From: Roseinatronobacter thiooxidans
GTDB taxonomy: Bacteria; Pseudomonadota; Alphaproteobacteria; Rhodobacterales; Rhodobacteraceae
Direction: 5' to 3'
Assembly: GCF_001870675.1 (NCBI RefSeq)
Contig: NZ_MEHT01000007.1
Coordinates: 62,001 to 126,000, forward strand
DNA length: 64,000 nt
Positions within the stretch are counted from its first letter, which is position 1; every line of letters begins with the position of its first letter. This document shows, one piece after another, positions 16,578-25,397 of this stretch. The notes below the pieces were generated by a model. It was not told the origin of the DNA, did not search any database, and saw only the letters and a list, made by a program, of their open reading frames with translations. The position numbers and the translations under genes were made by a program.

Positions 16578-17390
16578 ATGGCAGAAACGAAACCCCGCGG
16601 TCGCCCCCGCGCCTTTCACGACAAGACCGAACAGAACACCGTCCAGTCGCTTGACCGCGCCTTGGGAATTTTGCGTGTCCTCTCCGAAAGCAGCGGTCTG
16701 ACGCTGACAGAACTTGCACAAGCCGCGCATCAATCGCCCGCGACAGTCTACAGGGTGCTGAGCACCTATCAGACCCATGGCATGGTCGAGTTGGAAGCAC
16801 AGGGGCAGCGTTGGCATATTGGCGCGGGCGCGTTTCGCATCGGCTCTGCGTTCTTGCGGCGCACCAAGCTGGCAGAACGCGCCCGAGAGGCGATGCAAAC
16901 CCTGATGCGCGAAAGCGGCGAGACGGCCAATCTGGGGGTCGAGGAACAGGACGAAGTGTTATTTCTGACGCAGGTGGAAACCCATGAAGCGATCCGCGCC
17001 TTCTTTCCGCCCGGCACGCGCAGCCCGATGCATGTCTCGGGCATCGGCAAGGCATTGCTGGCCTATTACCCGCCCGCCCGCGTGGCGCGGATCACGGCAC
17101 TGGGCCTGCCGGGGTTCACGCCTGCCTCGCTGACCGATGCGGCGCGGCTGGAAAACGACCTGACGCGCACGCGCGCGCGGGGCTATGCGATCGACAATGA
17201 GGAACGCACCGAAGGCATGCGCTGCATCGCCGCCCCCATTTTCAACGCCCATGCCGAGCCGGTGGCGGGCCTGTCCATCTCTGGCCCTGTGTTCCGTCTG
17301 TCACTGGAACGCGCCCGCGAGATGGGCGAACTGGTCCGGCGCGCAGCGGCGGGCGTGACAGAGGCAACGGGCGGACGGGTGCCAGAATAA
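16578..17390 (+). CDS. bhcR: IclR-family regulator BhcR
   Basis: 270 residues. The N-terminal winged helix (about residues 25-85; ALGILRVLSESSGLTLTELAQAAHQSPATVYRVLSTY) and the C-terminal IclR effector domain (about 100-260, with MHVSGIGKALLAY and GLSISGPVFRL) are complete. In Paracoccus the homologous regulator adjacent to bhcA activates the cluster and senses glyoxylate; the same job is inferred here. AGGGA lies 4-5 bases before the ATG. The divergent layout with bhcA allows one operator to control both. Confidence 0.9.
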   Translation: MAETKPRGRPRAFHDKTEQNTVQSLDRALGILRVLSESSGLTLTELAQAAHQSPATVYRVLSTYQTHGMVELEAQGQRWHIGAGAFRIGSAFLRRTKLAERAREAMQTLMRESGETANLGVEEQDEVLFLTQVETHEAIRAFFPPGTRSPMHVSGIGKALLAYYPPARVARITALGLPGFTPASLTDAARLENDLTRTRARGYAIDNEERTEGMRCIAAPIFNAHAEPVAGLSISGPVFRLSLERAREMGELVRRAAAGVTEATGGRVPE

Positions 17391-17818
17391 GGGTGGCGTG
17401 TGGGAGAATTTGAGGGCTTTGGGGCCATTGGAAAGGTGACCCAAGCCGCGCAGCGTCGGGCCTGCGGCCCTCGATTCCGCGCGAACAGCTGAAAAGTCCC
17501 ACATTGCAGGCTTTCCATCTTTTACGAGCAGAGCGCCAAACGATAACCCGCACCCCTGCCGGAGTGACAGACCTTATGCGCCCCGCGCGGAACAAAGGCG
17601 CGAAGCGCCGCCGCGCATCGCCGGGCCGCACCATCGGCACGGCGATTTGGCTGCCTCAAGCGCAAAGCCTTGATCTTTCGCGGATTTGGCAGGCATAAAG
17701 TGCTATAGCCCAAAGCATGCATCGCCGCACCGCGGCCCGACGCTGCGTGGCTTTGCATCAAAAGGTCAGCGTCCGCAAAGTCCAGCACGCCCGACAGCCC
17801 CCATAAAGCCTGCGCAGA
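17391..17818. other. 428-bp intergenic region made of dispersed repeat modules
   Basis: No gene is supported. The segment 17450-17482 (GCCGCGCAGCGTCGGG, then CCTGCGGCCCTCGATTCCGC), the long module 17581-17757, and 17790-17816 all recur in the other repeat-rich gap at 37209-37849. The short frames that cross it are low in ribosome sites and follow the repeats. Confidence 0.6.
17581..17757 (+). repeat. Dispersed ~180-bp intergenic repeat, copy A
   Basis: Roughly 85 percent alike by eye to the reverse complement of 37605-37784. Shared landmarks in order are CCGCGCATCGCCGGGCCGCA, GGCACGGCGATTTGG, CGCGGATTTGG, CATAAAGTGCTATAGC, and ATCGCCGCACCGCGGCCCGA. Both copies lie between genes. Confidence 0.75.
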
Positions 17819-19627
17819 TCACCCTTCGGCCTTCTCTGCCAGCGCCAGCCATTCTTCCTCGGCGGCCGCCAGCGCGGATTGGCGCGCGGCAATCGCCTCG
17901 GTCGCTTTGCGGAATTTCACCGGCTCGCGGGTGAACAGTTCGGCATCCGCCAGCAAACCCGCCAGTTTCGCAATCTCCGCTTCCAGCCGTGCAATCTCGG
18001 CGGGCAGTTTTTCCAGCCGGTGCGTCTCGGTATAGCTTAGGCCGGATTTGGGCTTTGCCTTGCCCTTTTCTTTCATGCGCGGGGCGGGGGCCGCCTGTGC
18101 GGCCACGGGGGCTGCGGTATCGGTGCGCTGCGCCTGATAATCCGACCAGCCACCCGCATAGGCGGTCACGCGCCCCTCGCCCTCGAACACCAAGGTGGTC
18201 GAGGCGATGCGGTCGATGAAATCGCGGTCATGGCTGACCAGCAGAACCGTGCCGTCAAACTCGCTTAATATATCCTGCAACAGGTCCAGCGTTTCGACAT
18301 CCAGATCATTGGTCGGCTCGTCCAAGACCAGCAGATTGGCCGGCTGCGCCATGATCCGCGCCAACAGCAGCCGCGCACGCTCGCCCCCTGAAAGCGAGCG
18401 TACTGGCGCGCGCGCCTGCGCCTCGTCAAACAGGAATTCCTTGAGGTAGCCCACCACATGCTTGGGCGTGCCCCGCACCATCACCTGATCGGATTGCCCC
18501 GGCACCCGCATCAGCGGGTCGCCCGTCAGGTTCTCCCAGAGCGAGGCATTGGGGTCCAGCTGCGCGCGGCTCTGGTCGAAAATCGCGGTTTCCAGATTGG
18601 TGCCGCGCCGGATCGTGCCCGAATCCGCCTCTTCCGCGCCGGTGATCATGCGCAGCAGCGTGGTTTTGCCTGCGCCATTGGGGCCAACAAAGGCCACGCG
18701 TTCCCCGCGCATCACCCGAAGCGAGAAATCACGCAGGATCACGCGCTCGCCATAGGCCTTGTGGACATGTTCCAGCTCGGCCACCAGCTTGCCCGACGGG
18801 GCGGCCGATTCCATCGCCATTGCAGCTGTGCCTTGGCGCTTGATCTGGCCCGCGCGTTCGGCGCGCAAATCCTGAAGCGCGCGCACGCGGCCCTGATTGC
18901 GCTTGCGCCGCGCGCTGATCCCTTCCACGGCCCAACGCGCTTCGGCCTTGATCTTGCGGTCAAGCTTGTGGCGCGCGTCATCTTCCTGCGCCCAAAGCGT
19001 GTCGCGCCACTCCTCGAACCCGTCAAATCCGGCCTCGCGGCGGCGCACCTGCCCACGGTCGATCCACAAGGTCGCACGGCTGAGCGCGCGCAGGAAGGCG
19101 CGGTCATGGCTGATCAGCACAAAGGCCGCGCGCGTCTCGCGCAGGCGCGCTTCCAGCCATGCAATGGCGTAGATGTCCAGATGGTTCGTCGGCTCGTCCA
19201 GCAGCATCAATTCAGGCGCTTCGGCCAGCAGCTTCGCCAGCGCCGCGCGCCGCCGCTCGCCGCCCGAGGCGCTTGCAGGGTCAAGGCTGGCATCAAAATC
19301 CAACCCCTCGGCGGCCATGTCGATCCGGTACGTCTCGGCAGGGTCAAGGTTCTGGGTGGCATATTCGCCCAAAGTGGCAAAGCCCGTGAAATCCGGGTCT
19401 TGCTCCATATACCCCACAGTGACCCCGGGCGAGAGGCTGCGCGCGCCCTTGTCGGTCTCGACCAAGGCCGCCATGACCTTCATCAAGGTAGACTTGCCAG
19501 AGCCGTTGCGCCCCACCAGCGCCACGCGGTCGCCCGATTGAATGACCATGTCCAGCCCGTCAAAGACAGGATTGCCGCCATAGGTCAGCGAGATATTCGA
19601 AAGTTGCAAAAGAGGTGTTTGTGCCAT
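17819..19627 (-). CDS. uup: ABC-F family ATPase, Uup-like
   Basis: 602 residues from the ATG at 19627 (upstream in-frame residues fall in a palindromic element and are rejected). Two ATP-binding cassettes: first Walker A GRNGSGKST (about 39-47) with SGGERRR and LLDEPTNHLD; second Walker A GPNGAGKTT with SGGERAR and VLDEPTNDLD. A C-terminal coiled coil (about 530-602, charged Glu/Lys/Leu heptads) is the DNA- or ribosome-binding tail of Uup. No membrane segments are present, so it is a soluble ABC-F protein acting on ribosomes or DNA structure, not a transporter. Confidence 0.92.
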   Translation of the reverse strand: MAQTPLLQLSNISLTYGGNPVFDGLDMVIQSGDRVALVGRNGSGKSTLMKVMAALVETDKGARSLSPGVTVGYMEQDPDFTGFATLGEYATQNLDPAETYRIDMAAEGLDFDASLDPASASGGERRRAALAKLLAEAPELMLLDEPTNHLDIYAIAWLEARLRETRAAFVLISHDRAFLRALSRATLWIDRGQVRRREAGFDGFEEWRDTLWAQEDDARHKLDRKIKAEARWAVEGISARRKRNQGRVRALQDLRAERAGQIKRQGTAAMAMESAAPSGKLVAELEHVHKAYGERVILRDFSLRVMRGERVAFVGPNGAGKTTLLRMITGAEEADSGTIRRGTNLETAIFDQSRAQLDPNASLWENLTGDPLMRVPGQSDQVMVRGTPKHVVGYLKEFLFDEAQARAPVRSLSGGERARLLLARIMAQPANLLVLDEPTNDLDVETLDLLQDILSEFDGTVLLVSHDRDFIDRIASTTLVFEGEGRVTAYAGGWSDYQAQRTDTAAPVAAQAAPAPRMKEKGKAKPKSGLSYTETHRLEKLPAEIARLEAEIAKLAGLLADAELFTREPVKFRKATEAIAARQSALAAAEEEWLALAEKAEG

Positions 19628-19675
19628 GGCCGCGATATAGGCGCGTGTGCGCGGCAGGGAAAGGGGAATTCGCAG

Positions 19676-19768
19676 CCCATGCGCCCCTGCCCGCAGATGA
19701 CCAGCGGCGCGGCGCAGCCGCGACGCGGGGGTGGGTGGGTGGGTCATCTGCGGGAAGGGGCGCATGGG
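19676..19768. repeat. Composite element 1: 27-bp inverted-repeat arms around a hairpin and a G4 motif
   Basis: Arms 19676-19702 and 19742-19768 pair in 26 of 27 positions. Inside lie a 6-bp hairpin with loop GCA (19708-19722) and the G-quadruplex pattern GGGGG-T-GGG-T-GGG-T-GGG (19727-19743). The right arm ends directly at the stop codon of the minus-strand gene at 19769. The same architecture recurs at 20079-20159 with different arm sequence. Confidence 0.8.
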
Positions 19769-20062
19769 TCAGCGCTGGCGCCCGGCCCGCCAGTCCAGCA
19801 CGGCCGCAATCACAGCCTGAATTGCCACAAGATAATCCTGATCCGAGGGCAGAGGCTCAGAAACAGGCTGGCGCGCCAGCGCAACGCTCATCAACGTCCC
19901 GTTGCCAAGGCGCGGATGCACCACCCCAAGCGCCTTGCGGCAACAATCGGCGCAATGGGCCTGATACAGCATCTGCTGCATCACGCCCTGCCACTGGTCC
20001 TGTGGATGGGCCAGCATCACACGCGCTGCCGCGCGGATATCGCCCTGCGTGATCTCACGCAT
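19769..20062 (-). CDS. Small conserved protein after the GTA operon, unknown function
   Basis: 97 residues. No signal peptide or membrane segment. A cysteine-rich centre (HCADCCRKAL, about residue 45) and the C-terminal VAIQAVIAAVLDWRAGRQR helix are the visible features. It is the first gene beyond orfg15 in the same direction and is bracketed by the two composite elements. I recall similar small proteins following orfg15 in other Rhodobacteraceae, but no function is known and it may simply be a neighbour. An ATG at 20062 is used because the longer in-frame start would run through the element at 20079-20159. Confidence 0.65.
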   Translation of the reverse strand: MREITQGDIRAAARVMLAHPQDQWQGVMQQMLYQAHCADCCRKALGVVHPRLGNGTLMSVALARQPVSEPLPSDQDYLVAIQAVIAAVLDWRAGRQR

Positions 20063-20078
20063 CCCCGCCCCCGCCAGA

Positions 20079-20159
20079 CGCCCCCGCGCGCAGGCGGCAA
20101 GCAAACCGGCGCAGCCGGTTTGCGGGGGTGGGCGGGCGGGCCGCCTGCGCGCGGGGGCG
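20079..20159. repeat. Composite element 2: 20-bp inverted-repeat arms around a hairpin and a G4 motif
   Basis: Arms 20079-20098 and 20140-20159 are perfectly complementary. Inside are a 10-bp hairpin with loop GCA (20101-20123) and GGGGG-T-GGG-C-GGG-C-GGG (20124-20140). It begins 2 bases after the orfg15 stop. The arm sequence is unrelated to element 1 while loop, order and G4 are kept. Confidence 0.8.
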
Positions 20160-20161
20160 CG

Positions 20162-23100
20162 TCACACCCCGATCTCCAGCCGCGCAAAGGGGCCGGGACC
20201 AAACACATCCGACACTTGCGCCACTTCCAGCGCGAAACTGCCCTCAACCCCGTCCTGCACTTGCGCAAGGCTGGAATACACGAACTCTGGCGCGTCACAA
20301 TCCACCGCGCGCAGCACCGCGCCACCCTTTCGCACCTGCACAACATAGCGCTCATAGGTTTCCGACAGCGGCACCTCTGCCGCGCCCCAGCCATCGCCGC
20401 CGCGCCGCGTGCGCCGCACCCATGTCAGATGCACATCCCCCAACGCATCCCACCGCGCGCGCAGATGCGCAGGCCGGTAGGGCCGCAACCCCACCCCCTG
20501 AAACACCGCGCTGATATCGCGCTGGCTGGGGTCACCCAGCGGGCGGCTGGCAGGCCCTATGCGGTAGCCCCGCTCCAGCCCCAGCGCATCCAGCGGCAGG
20601 GCGATCTGCGCCAATGCGCTATCCACCATCACCACCAGCGCCCCCGGTGCCCAGACCTGCGGCATCACCCCATCCGTGCCGTACTGGCCCCGCAGACGCA
20701 GCCGCAGATCATACAGGCCCGGTTCAATCAGTTCCGCCTCCGCAAACTGGAACAGCTCCCACAGCACCCCATCCCCGATCGCCATCAGATTGGCCCCGCC
20801 CAGCACGGCGGCAGGCGGCGCAGATGCCAACTGCCCCGACAGCATCCGCACCCGCAACGCAGGCCCCCGATCCCACAGCCCCGCGCCTGCGGCAAACAGC
20901 GCGGTCTGGCTTACGCCCAGCCGCGCGGGCTGTGCAAGCAGCGCTTCCAGTTCAAACATATCCGGCGCGGCTTGGTGATGCACTGCCACCACCCCCGGCC
21001 AGGCCCGCGCAGACACGGCCAGCCACGGGTTTTGCGCCACCTCCTCGCCGGTGATCAGGGGCAGGTCCAGAAAGACAGGCTGCACCGGCGCGGGCGCGGG
21101 GCTGCGCATCAGCGCAGACCCGGTGCGCGCTGTGTCGCCCCACGCGTAGGGCGCATCCTCGACGCGCGTGGCCTCGAACGCGCGCCCGCCTGCAAGGGTT
21201 GCGCGGTCGATCCGCCACAGCGCCGCGCCCGCCCCCATATCCAGCGCCACTACATCGCCCGCGCCCAACCCGCGCGAGGGGGGCACAGCAAACCGCGCCG
21301 TGTCGCGCGCAACCCGCGCCTGCGCCAGCCAGCGTTCCGCAATCAACACCCCCTCGCCCCCTGTCAGCACCAGCGGCAGGTCAGAACCCGAGGCGCGGCG
21401 CTCACTCTCGCCCGGAAAGCTTGCCTCGGCCACGCGCATCTCGAAATCCGCGCCCTCCTCGACATAGCCCAGCCGCACGCGCCCCGAGACTTCCGCCTCT
21501 GGCGCGCGGATCACCACCAGATCACCGCTGTCGTTGCGCACCAGATCATCCGGCCCCAGATGCGCCACCGCGCGCCCGTTGCGCATCTGGAAAATCAGAC
21601 GGCCCTCGCGCTCTACCGCTTCGACGCCATAGGCCAGCATCAGCGCCTGCAACATCGCGCGCGGTGCCTCGGTCGAGGGCATGGCAAAGCCGCGCACCAC
21701 CCCATGCACGCGGCGGGTATCGACATCTGCAAGACCTGCGCGCGCGCAAATCTCGGCAATCACCGCGTCCAGCGGCTGCGCGCTGGCGCGCCCTATAATC
21801 CAGTGCCCGCGCGCCCAGTTGGCCCCGTCCGACCACAATGCCTGATTGCCCGGAAACCACGGATAGGGCCGCGCATCCCATGCCCAGACATGCGCGCGGT
21901 CCATATCGACCATACGCCCGCCATAAATCTCGGAAATCGGGTTATGCGCAGGCTCTGCCCAATAGGCATTCACCGCACGGATATATTGCATCTGGATCGC
22001 ATCATCGCGCCACCCGCGCGAGAAATAGGGCACAAAGGATTCCGATGATTTCGGGTCCAGAAATACATTGGGCTGGTTCGTGCCCCGATCTATTGCCGCA
22101 CAGCCGTATTCGGTAAACCAGAATGGTTTCGAGCGCGGCACCCATGCCGTCGGGCTGGACGCACGCACGCCCCCCACGCGGTCATGGTGGTCATTCTCCC
22201 ACCAGCCGCGCAAATCCTTGTAGCGCCAGATCCAGTGTTCCTGCCAGTCCGAGCTGTCGGCAATCGGCGTGCGGTTCTGCATCCGGCGGTCGGTTTGCGT
22301 GGCATAGAACCAGTCAAACCCCTCGCCCCCCGCCACATTGGCGCGCAAATACTCCAGATTATGCACATCGCCCCAGCCCGCATCCAGATGGTCCGTGCCA
22401 TCGCGCCAATCCGACAGCGGCATGTAATTGTCGATGCCGATGAAATCGATCATGTCATCCGCCCAAAGCGGGTCGAGATGGAAGAAACGGTCGCCCTGCG
22501 CCGTGATATAGCCGAAATATTCCGACCAGTCGGCGGCATAGGTCAGTTTCACCTCTGGCCCCAATAGGGCGCGCACCTCGGCGGCCAGCGCGATCAGGGC
22601 GGCCACAGCGGGAAAGCTGTTGCCCGCGCCGCGAATCTGCGTCAGCCCCCGCATTTCAGAGCCGATGCAAAACGCATCCACCCCGCCCGCCGCCTTGCAC
22701 AGCGCGGCCTGATGCAGGATGAATCGCCGGTAGCGCCAGTCTGACGGGCCGGAATAGGTGATTTCCCCATCCGCGATGGTGAAATCACTGGCCTGCGCCG
22801 TGCCGAAGAACGCCGCAACCTCGGCGCTCGCGGCCTCTGTCCCATCAGCGCTGCCGCTTTGGCCCGGGGCTTTGGTGGTGGTGATGCGCCCGCGCCATGG
22901 CAAAATGGGCTGGTCTTCTGCATCAGACCACGGGTCGGGCAGGCCGTTTTCGGGCAGGATTTCCATCAGGATGAACGGGTAATACACCACCGCCTGCCCC
23001 TGCGCCTTCAGCGCCGCGATGGCCTGCAAGACCGAAGCATCAGAGGGCGTGCCGCCATAGACAGGGCGGCCATTCAGGCGGGGGATTTCGGGCGTATCAA

Positions 23101-24079
23101 GCGCACCGCGCCCCGCGACGGACCAAGGCTGATCCGGCGCGGTCCGGTCGGAATATTCGACCTTGGGCGCAATCTCGCACAGGCCCGCCCGCAAGTCAGA
23201 CCCGAACCAAGACACAATCAACAGGCTGGATTGCACATGCGGCAATTCCCGCGCCAGCGCCTCCAAGGACGCGGCAATATCCGTTAACCCTGTGGCCGAA
23301 TTCAGGTTCATGGGCTGCGTGTCCGCATGCGGCAAAGCGTCAAAATCGCTGTCTGTCGCGCGCACATAAACAGGGCTGCTTGCCAGCGCAAAATCACCAG
23401 AGCCGGGCATCACCGCCACCGCGCGCAGATGATCACTCAGCGATTGGGGCGTGTCGCTTTGGGTGTTGCGGATCACCTCGAAACTCAGTTGCGGGACGCG
23501 GTTGCCGAACTCGCCCAGCTCCAGATCCTCGATCACCAGATAGGCCACACCGCGATAGGCCGGCACCCGCCCTGCCCCCTCAAGCGCTTCAATCAGCGGG
23601 TCGGGAAGCTGGTCTTCCCCGCCGTGATACAGGCGAAGGTTCAAATCTGACGGGGCAAGTTCCTGCCCATCCGCCCAGATGCGCCCGACCCCAAGGATCG
23701 GCCCTTCGCATAGTGCAACCGCAAGCGACACCGAATAGCTGAATTCCCTGACACGGGGCCTTCTGACAATCTTGCCGCCCCCGCCCCGCGTGGTCACGCT
23801 TTCGCGGAATGCGCTGGCCCAGATCACCTGCCCGCCCAGCCGCACGCGCCCCCAGACGCGCGGCACCGGCGCGCCTTCGCTGGCCCCTGTCAGGCGCAGC
23901 CGGTCGATCCGGCCATGCTCGATTACCTGAGAGCCGCCGCCCATCAGCCGCTGGTCGATCACGCGCCCCAAAGTTGCGCCCACCGCGCGCCCGATCACCA
24001 TGCCCGACAAGCCCAGAACCGAGCCGCCAAAACCGGACCCGACCGCCGCGCCCACTGCTGAAAGCACCAAGGTTGCCAT
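20162..24079 (-). CDS. GTA orfg15: tail-tip megatron protein with TIM-barrel domain
   Basis: 1305 residues, the family's usual length. A glycine-rich hydrophobic N-terminus (about residues 1-45) is followed by phage-tail beta domains, a glycoside-hydrolase-like TIM barrel (GTA_TIM, about 430-740; FIGIDNYMPLSDW, YGCAAIDRGTN), a second tail-protein domain (about 770-1000; VRLGYVEEGADF) and a C-terminal host-recognition-type region. In the R. capsulatus particle this protein forms the tip of the tail beneath the hub and helps penetrate the recipient envelope. It is the last gene of the cluster, with a composite IR/G4 element right after its stop. No frameshift is seen. Confidence 0.95.
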   Translation of the reverse strand: MATLVLSAVGAAVGSGFGGSVLGLSGMVIGRAVGATLGRVIDQRLMGGGSQVIEHGRIDRLRLTGASEGAPVPRVWGRVRLGGQVIWASAFRESVTTRGGGGKIVRRPRVREFSYSVSLAVALCEGPILGVGRIWADGQELAPSDLNLRLYHGGEDQLPDPLIEALEGAGRVPAYRGVAYLVIEDLELGEFGNRVPQLSFEVIRNTQSDTPQSLSDHLRAVAVMPGSGDFALASSPVYVRATDSDFDALPHADTQPMNLNSATGLTDIAASLEALARELPHVQSSLLIVSWFGSDLRAGLCEIAPKVEYSDRTAPDQPWSVAGRGALDTPEIPRLNGRPVYGGTPSDASVLQAIAALKAQGQAVVYYPFILMEILPENGLPDPWSDAEDQPILPWRGRITTTKAPGQSGSADGTEAASAEVAAFFGTAQASDFTIADGEITYSGPSDWRYRRFILHQAALCKAAGGVDAFCIGSEMRGLTQIRGAGNSFPAVAALIALAAEVRALLGPEVKLTYAADWSEYFGYITAQGDRFFHLDPLWADDMIDFIGIDNYMPLSDWRDGTDHLDAGWGDVHNLEYLRANVAGGEGFDWFYATQTDRRMQNRTPIADSSDWQEHWIWRYKDLRGWWENDHHDRVGGVRASSPTAWVPRSKPFWFTEYGCAAIDRGTNQPNVFLDPKSSESFVPYFSRGWRDDAIQMQYIRAVNAYWAEPAHNPISEIYGGRMVDMDRAHVWAWDARPYPWFPGNQALWSDGANWARGHWIIGRASAQPLDAVIAEICARAGLADVDTRRVHGVVRGFAMPSTEAPRAMLQALMLAYGVEAVEREGRLIFQMRNGRAVAHLGPDDLVRNDSGDLVVIRAPEAEVSGRVRLGYVEEGADFEMRVAEASFPGESERRASGSDLPLVLTGGEGVLIAERWLAQARVARDTARFAVPPSRGLGAGDVVALDMGAGAALWRIDRATLAGGRAFEATRVEDAPYAWGDTARTGSALMRSPAPAPVQPVFLDLPLITGEEVAQNPWLAVSARAWPGVVAVHHQAAPDMFELEALLAQPARLGVSQTALFAAGAGLWDRGPALRVRMLSGQLASAPPAAVLGGANLMAIGDGVLWELFQFAEAELIEPGLYDLRLRLRGQYGTDGVMPQVWAPGALVVMVDSALAQIALPLDALGLERGYRIGPASRPLGDPSQRDISAVFQGVGLRPYRPAHLRARWDALGDVHLTWVRRTRRGGDGWGAAEVPLSETYERYVVQVRKGGAVLRAVDCDAPEFVYSSLAQVQDGVEGSFALEVAQVSDVFGPGPFARLEIGV

Positions 24080-24096
24080 GCGTCACTCCATTCAAA

Positions 24097-24525
24097 TCAA
24101 AGGCTTGAGGGAAAGGCGAAGCGCGCCACGATGCGGCGCGCCCAAGGGGCCGACAGGGGCGCTTCAACCACACCTGCGCGCGGGCAGGCATGGATGAAAC
24201 GCGCCCCACCCGCGCATTGAATGCCCAAATGTTTTGCCAGCGCGCGGCTTTGCAGACGAAACAGCAAGACCTGCCCATCTTCCGCCACAGGTGCTGGCAG
24301 CAGATGGCGCGCCAGCGCCTGCCACAACTGCTCGTCCCCGCTCGCCTCGGCCCAACTGGGGGAATAGGGCGGCAGGGGTTCGGGTTCGGTGCCGTAATGC
24401 GCGCACCAGATGCCACGGATCAGCCCAAGGCAATCCGCACCCGCGCCCAGTCTGGCCGCGCGGTGGTGATAGGGCGTGCCAATCCAAGCCCGCGCTTGCG
24501 CCACAATGTCAGATCGCCCGCTCAT
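24097..24525 (-). CDS. GTA orfg14: NlpC/P60-type tail peptidase
   Basis: 142 residues. The catalytic Cys lies in GADCLGLIRG (about residue 32) and the His in ARFIHAC (about residue 111), the order of NlpC/P60 cysteine peptidases. In the GTA tail it is thought to cut peptidoglycan peptides during DNA entry. Its ATG overlaps the orfg13 stop by four bases, and orfg15 starts 17 bases later. Confidence 0.94.
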   Translation of the reverse strand: MSGRSDIVAQARAWIGTPYHHRAARLGAGADCLGLIRGIWCAHYGTEPEPLPPYSPSWAEASGDEQLWQALARHLLPAPVAEDGQVLLFRLQSRALAKHLGIQCAGGARFIHACPRAGVVEAPLSAPWARRIVARFAFPSSL

Positions 24526-25397
24526 CCGCGACGCGCGCCGCCATCATTGGGCTGGCCCGCCTTGGGATAGGCCATCAGCCAGTCTTCGCCCGGAATATCC
24601 GGAAAGCCCCTGAAATTCAGCAGATTGTCGAATTTCAGGCGGCAGGTTTCGGCCTGTTTGTCGCATCCCACCTCCAGCCGGACCAGATCGCCCACTGCAA
24701 GCGTGGCGCGGATCGCATCCCACAGCGCGATGCGCCGCATGCCCCCCGCATCGCGGTCTTCGCGGATATGGCCCACCAACCCCGCCGCCTGCCCGTCCAG
24801 CACCACAAGCCGCCCTTGCGCGAACCAGCCCTGTGCAACCGCGTCAAGCGGGGCAAAAGTGAAATCCTGCCCGCCCGTCACTGACACAATCTGCGCCTGT
24901 GCGGAATATCCCGGCGCATCCAGATCGACCTTGCACGCCCCATCCCCCAGCACGGCCGCGCAAGCGGCGTGATAGACCCGCCCGCCCTGCTGGCCCAAGG
25001 GTTCCGACAACCCGCGCAATTCGGCGCGGAATGCCCCGCCTGCGCGCGTGATCTCGCCCAGGCTGCCGCGAAAGATGACGCGGCGTTGCGCCGTGTCGGC
25101 CCAGTTCACCTCCCATATCCGCAAGCATGCCCCGTCATAGCGCCCCGCCATGATGTCGCGCTCGGTCAGGCCCGCGTCGCGCAGCGCGCCCACGGCCTCG
25201 GAATTGTCCACCGCAAGGCCCGTCACCTGTTCCAGCGCGCGCGCACTCAATCCTGCGCCCGCGCGAAACTCCACCCCCTCAAAGGCCAGATCGCGGTCAT
25301 GGTCGGTAAATCCCAGCCTCAGCCCGTCCGCGCGTGTCACTTCCCACGCGCGCGCAATGGTTGTGGCCCCAGTGGCCAGATGTTCGGCAAGGCTCAT
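24522..25397 (-). CDS. GTA orfg13: baseplate hub protein (DUF2163)
   Basis: 291 residues. Two DUF2163 segments are visible. Four cysteines near the middle and end (YHAACAAVLGDGACK; VGCDKQAETCRLKFDN) are positioned like those that bind an iron-sulfur cluster in the hub of the R. capsulatus particle. The C-terminal NLLNFRGFPDIPGEDW is highly conserved in tail hubs. The gene is coupled to orfg12 upstream and orfg14 downstream by ATGA overlaps. Confidence 0.94.
   Translation of the reverse strand: MSLAEHLATGATTIARAWEVTRADGLRLGFTDHDRDLAFEGVEFRAGAGLSARALEQVTGLAVDNSEAVGALRDAGLTERDIMAGRYDGACLRIWEVNWADTAQRRVIFRGSLGEITRAGGAFRAELRGLSEPLGQQGGRVYHAACAAVLGDGACKVDLDAPGYSAQAQIVSVTGGQDFTFAPLDAVAQGWFAQGRLVVLDGQAAGLVGHIREDRDAGGMRRIALWDAIRATLAVGDLVRLEVGCDKQAETCRLKFDNLLNFRGFPDIPGEDWLMAYPKAGQPNDGGARRG

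Noticed and set aside
17504-17698. Short frames in the repeat gap as possible small proteins
   Set aside because: They follow repeat modules, lack ribosome sites and are not kept in the second repeat copy.
18458-22048. 1196-codon plus-strand open frame across uup and orfg15
   Set aside because: It runs through two unrelated minus-strand genes and both composite elements, is rich in His, Arg and Pro as shadows of GC-rich genes are, and matches no family.
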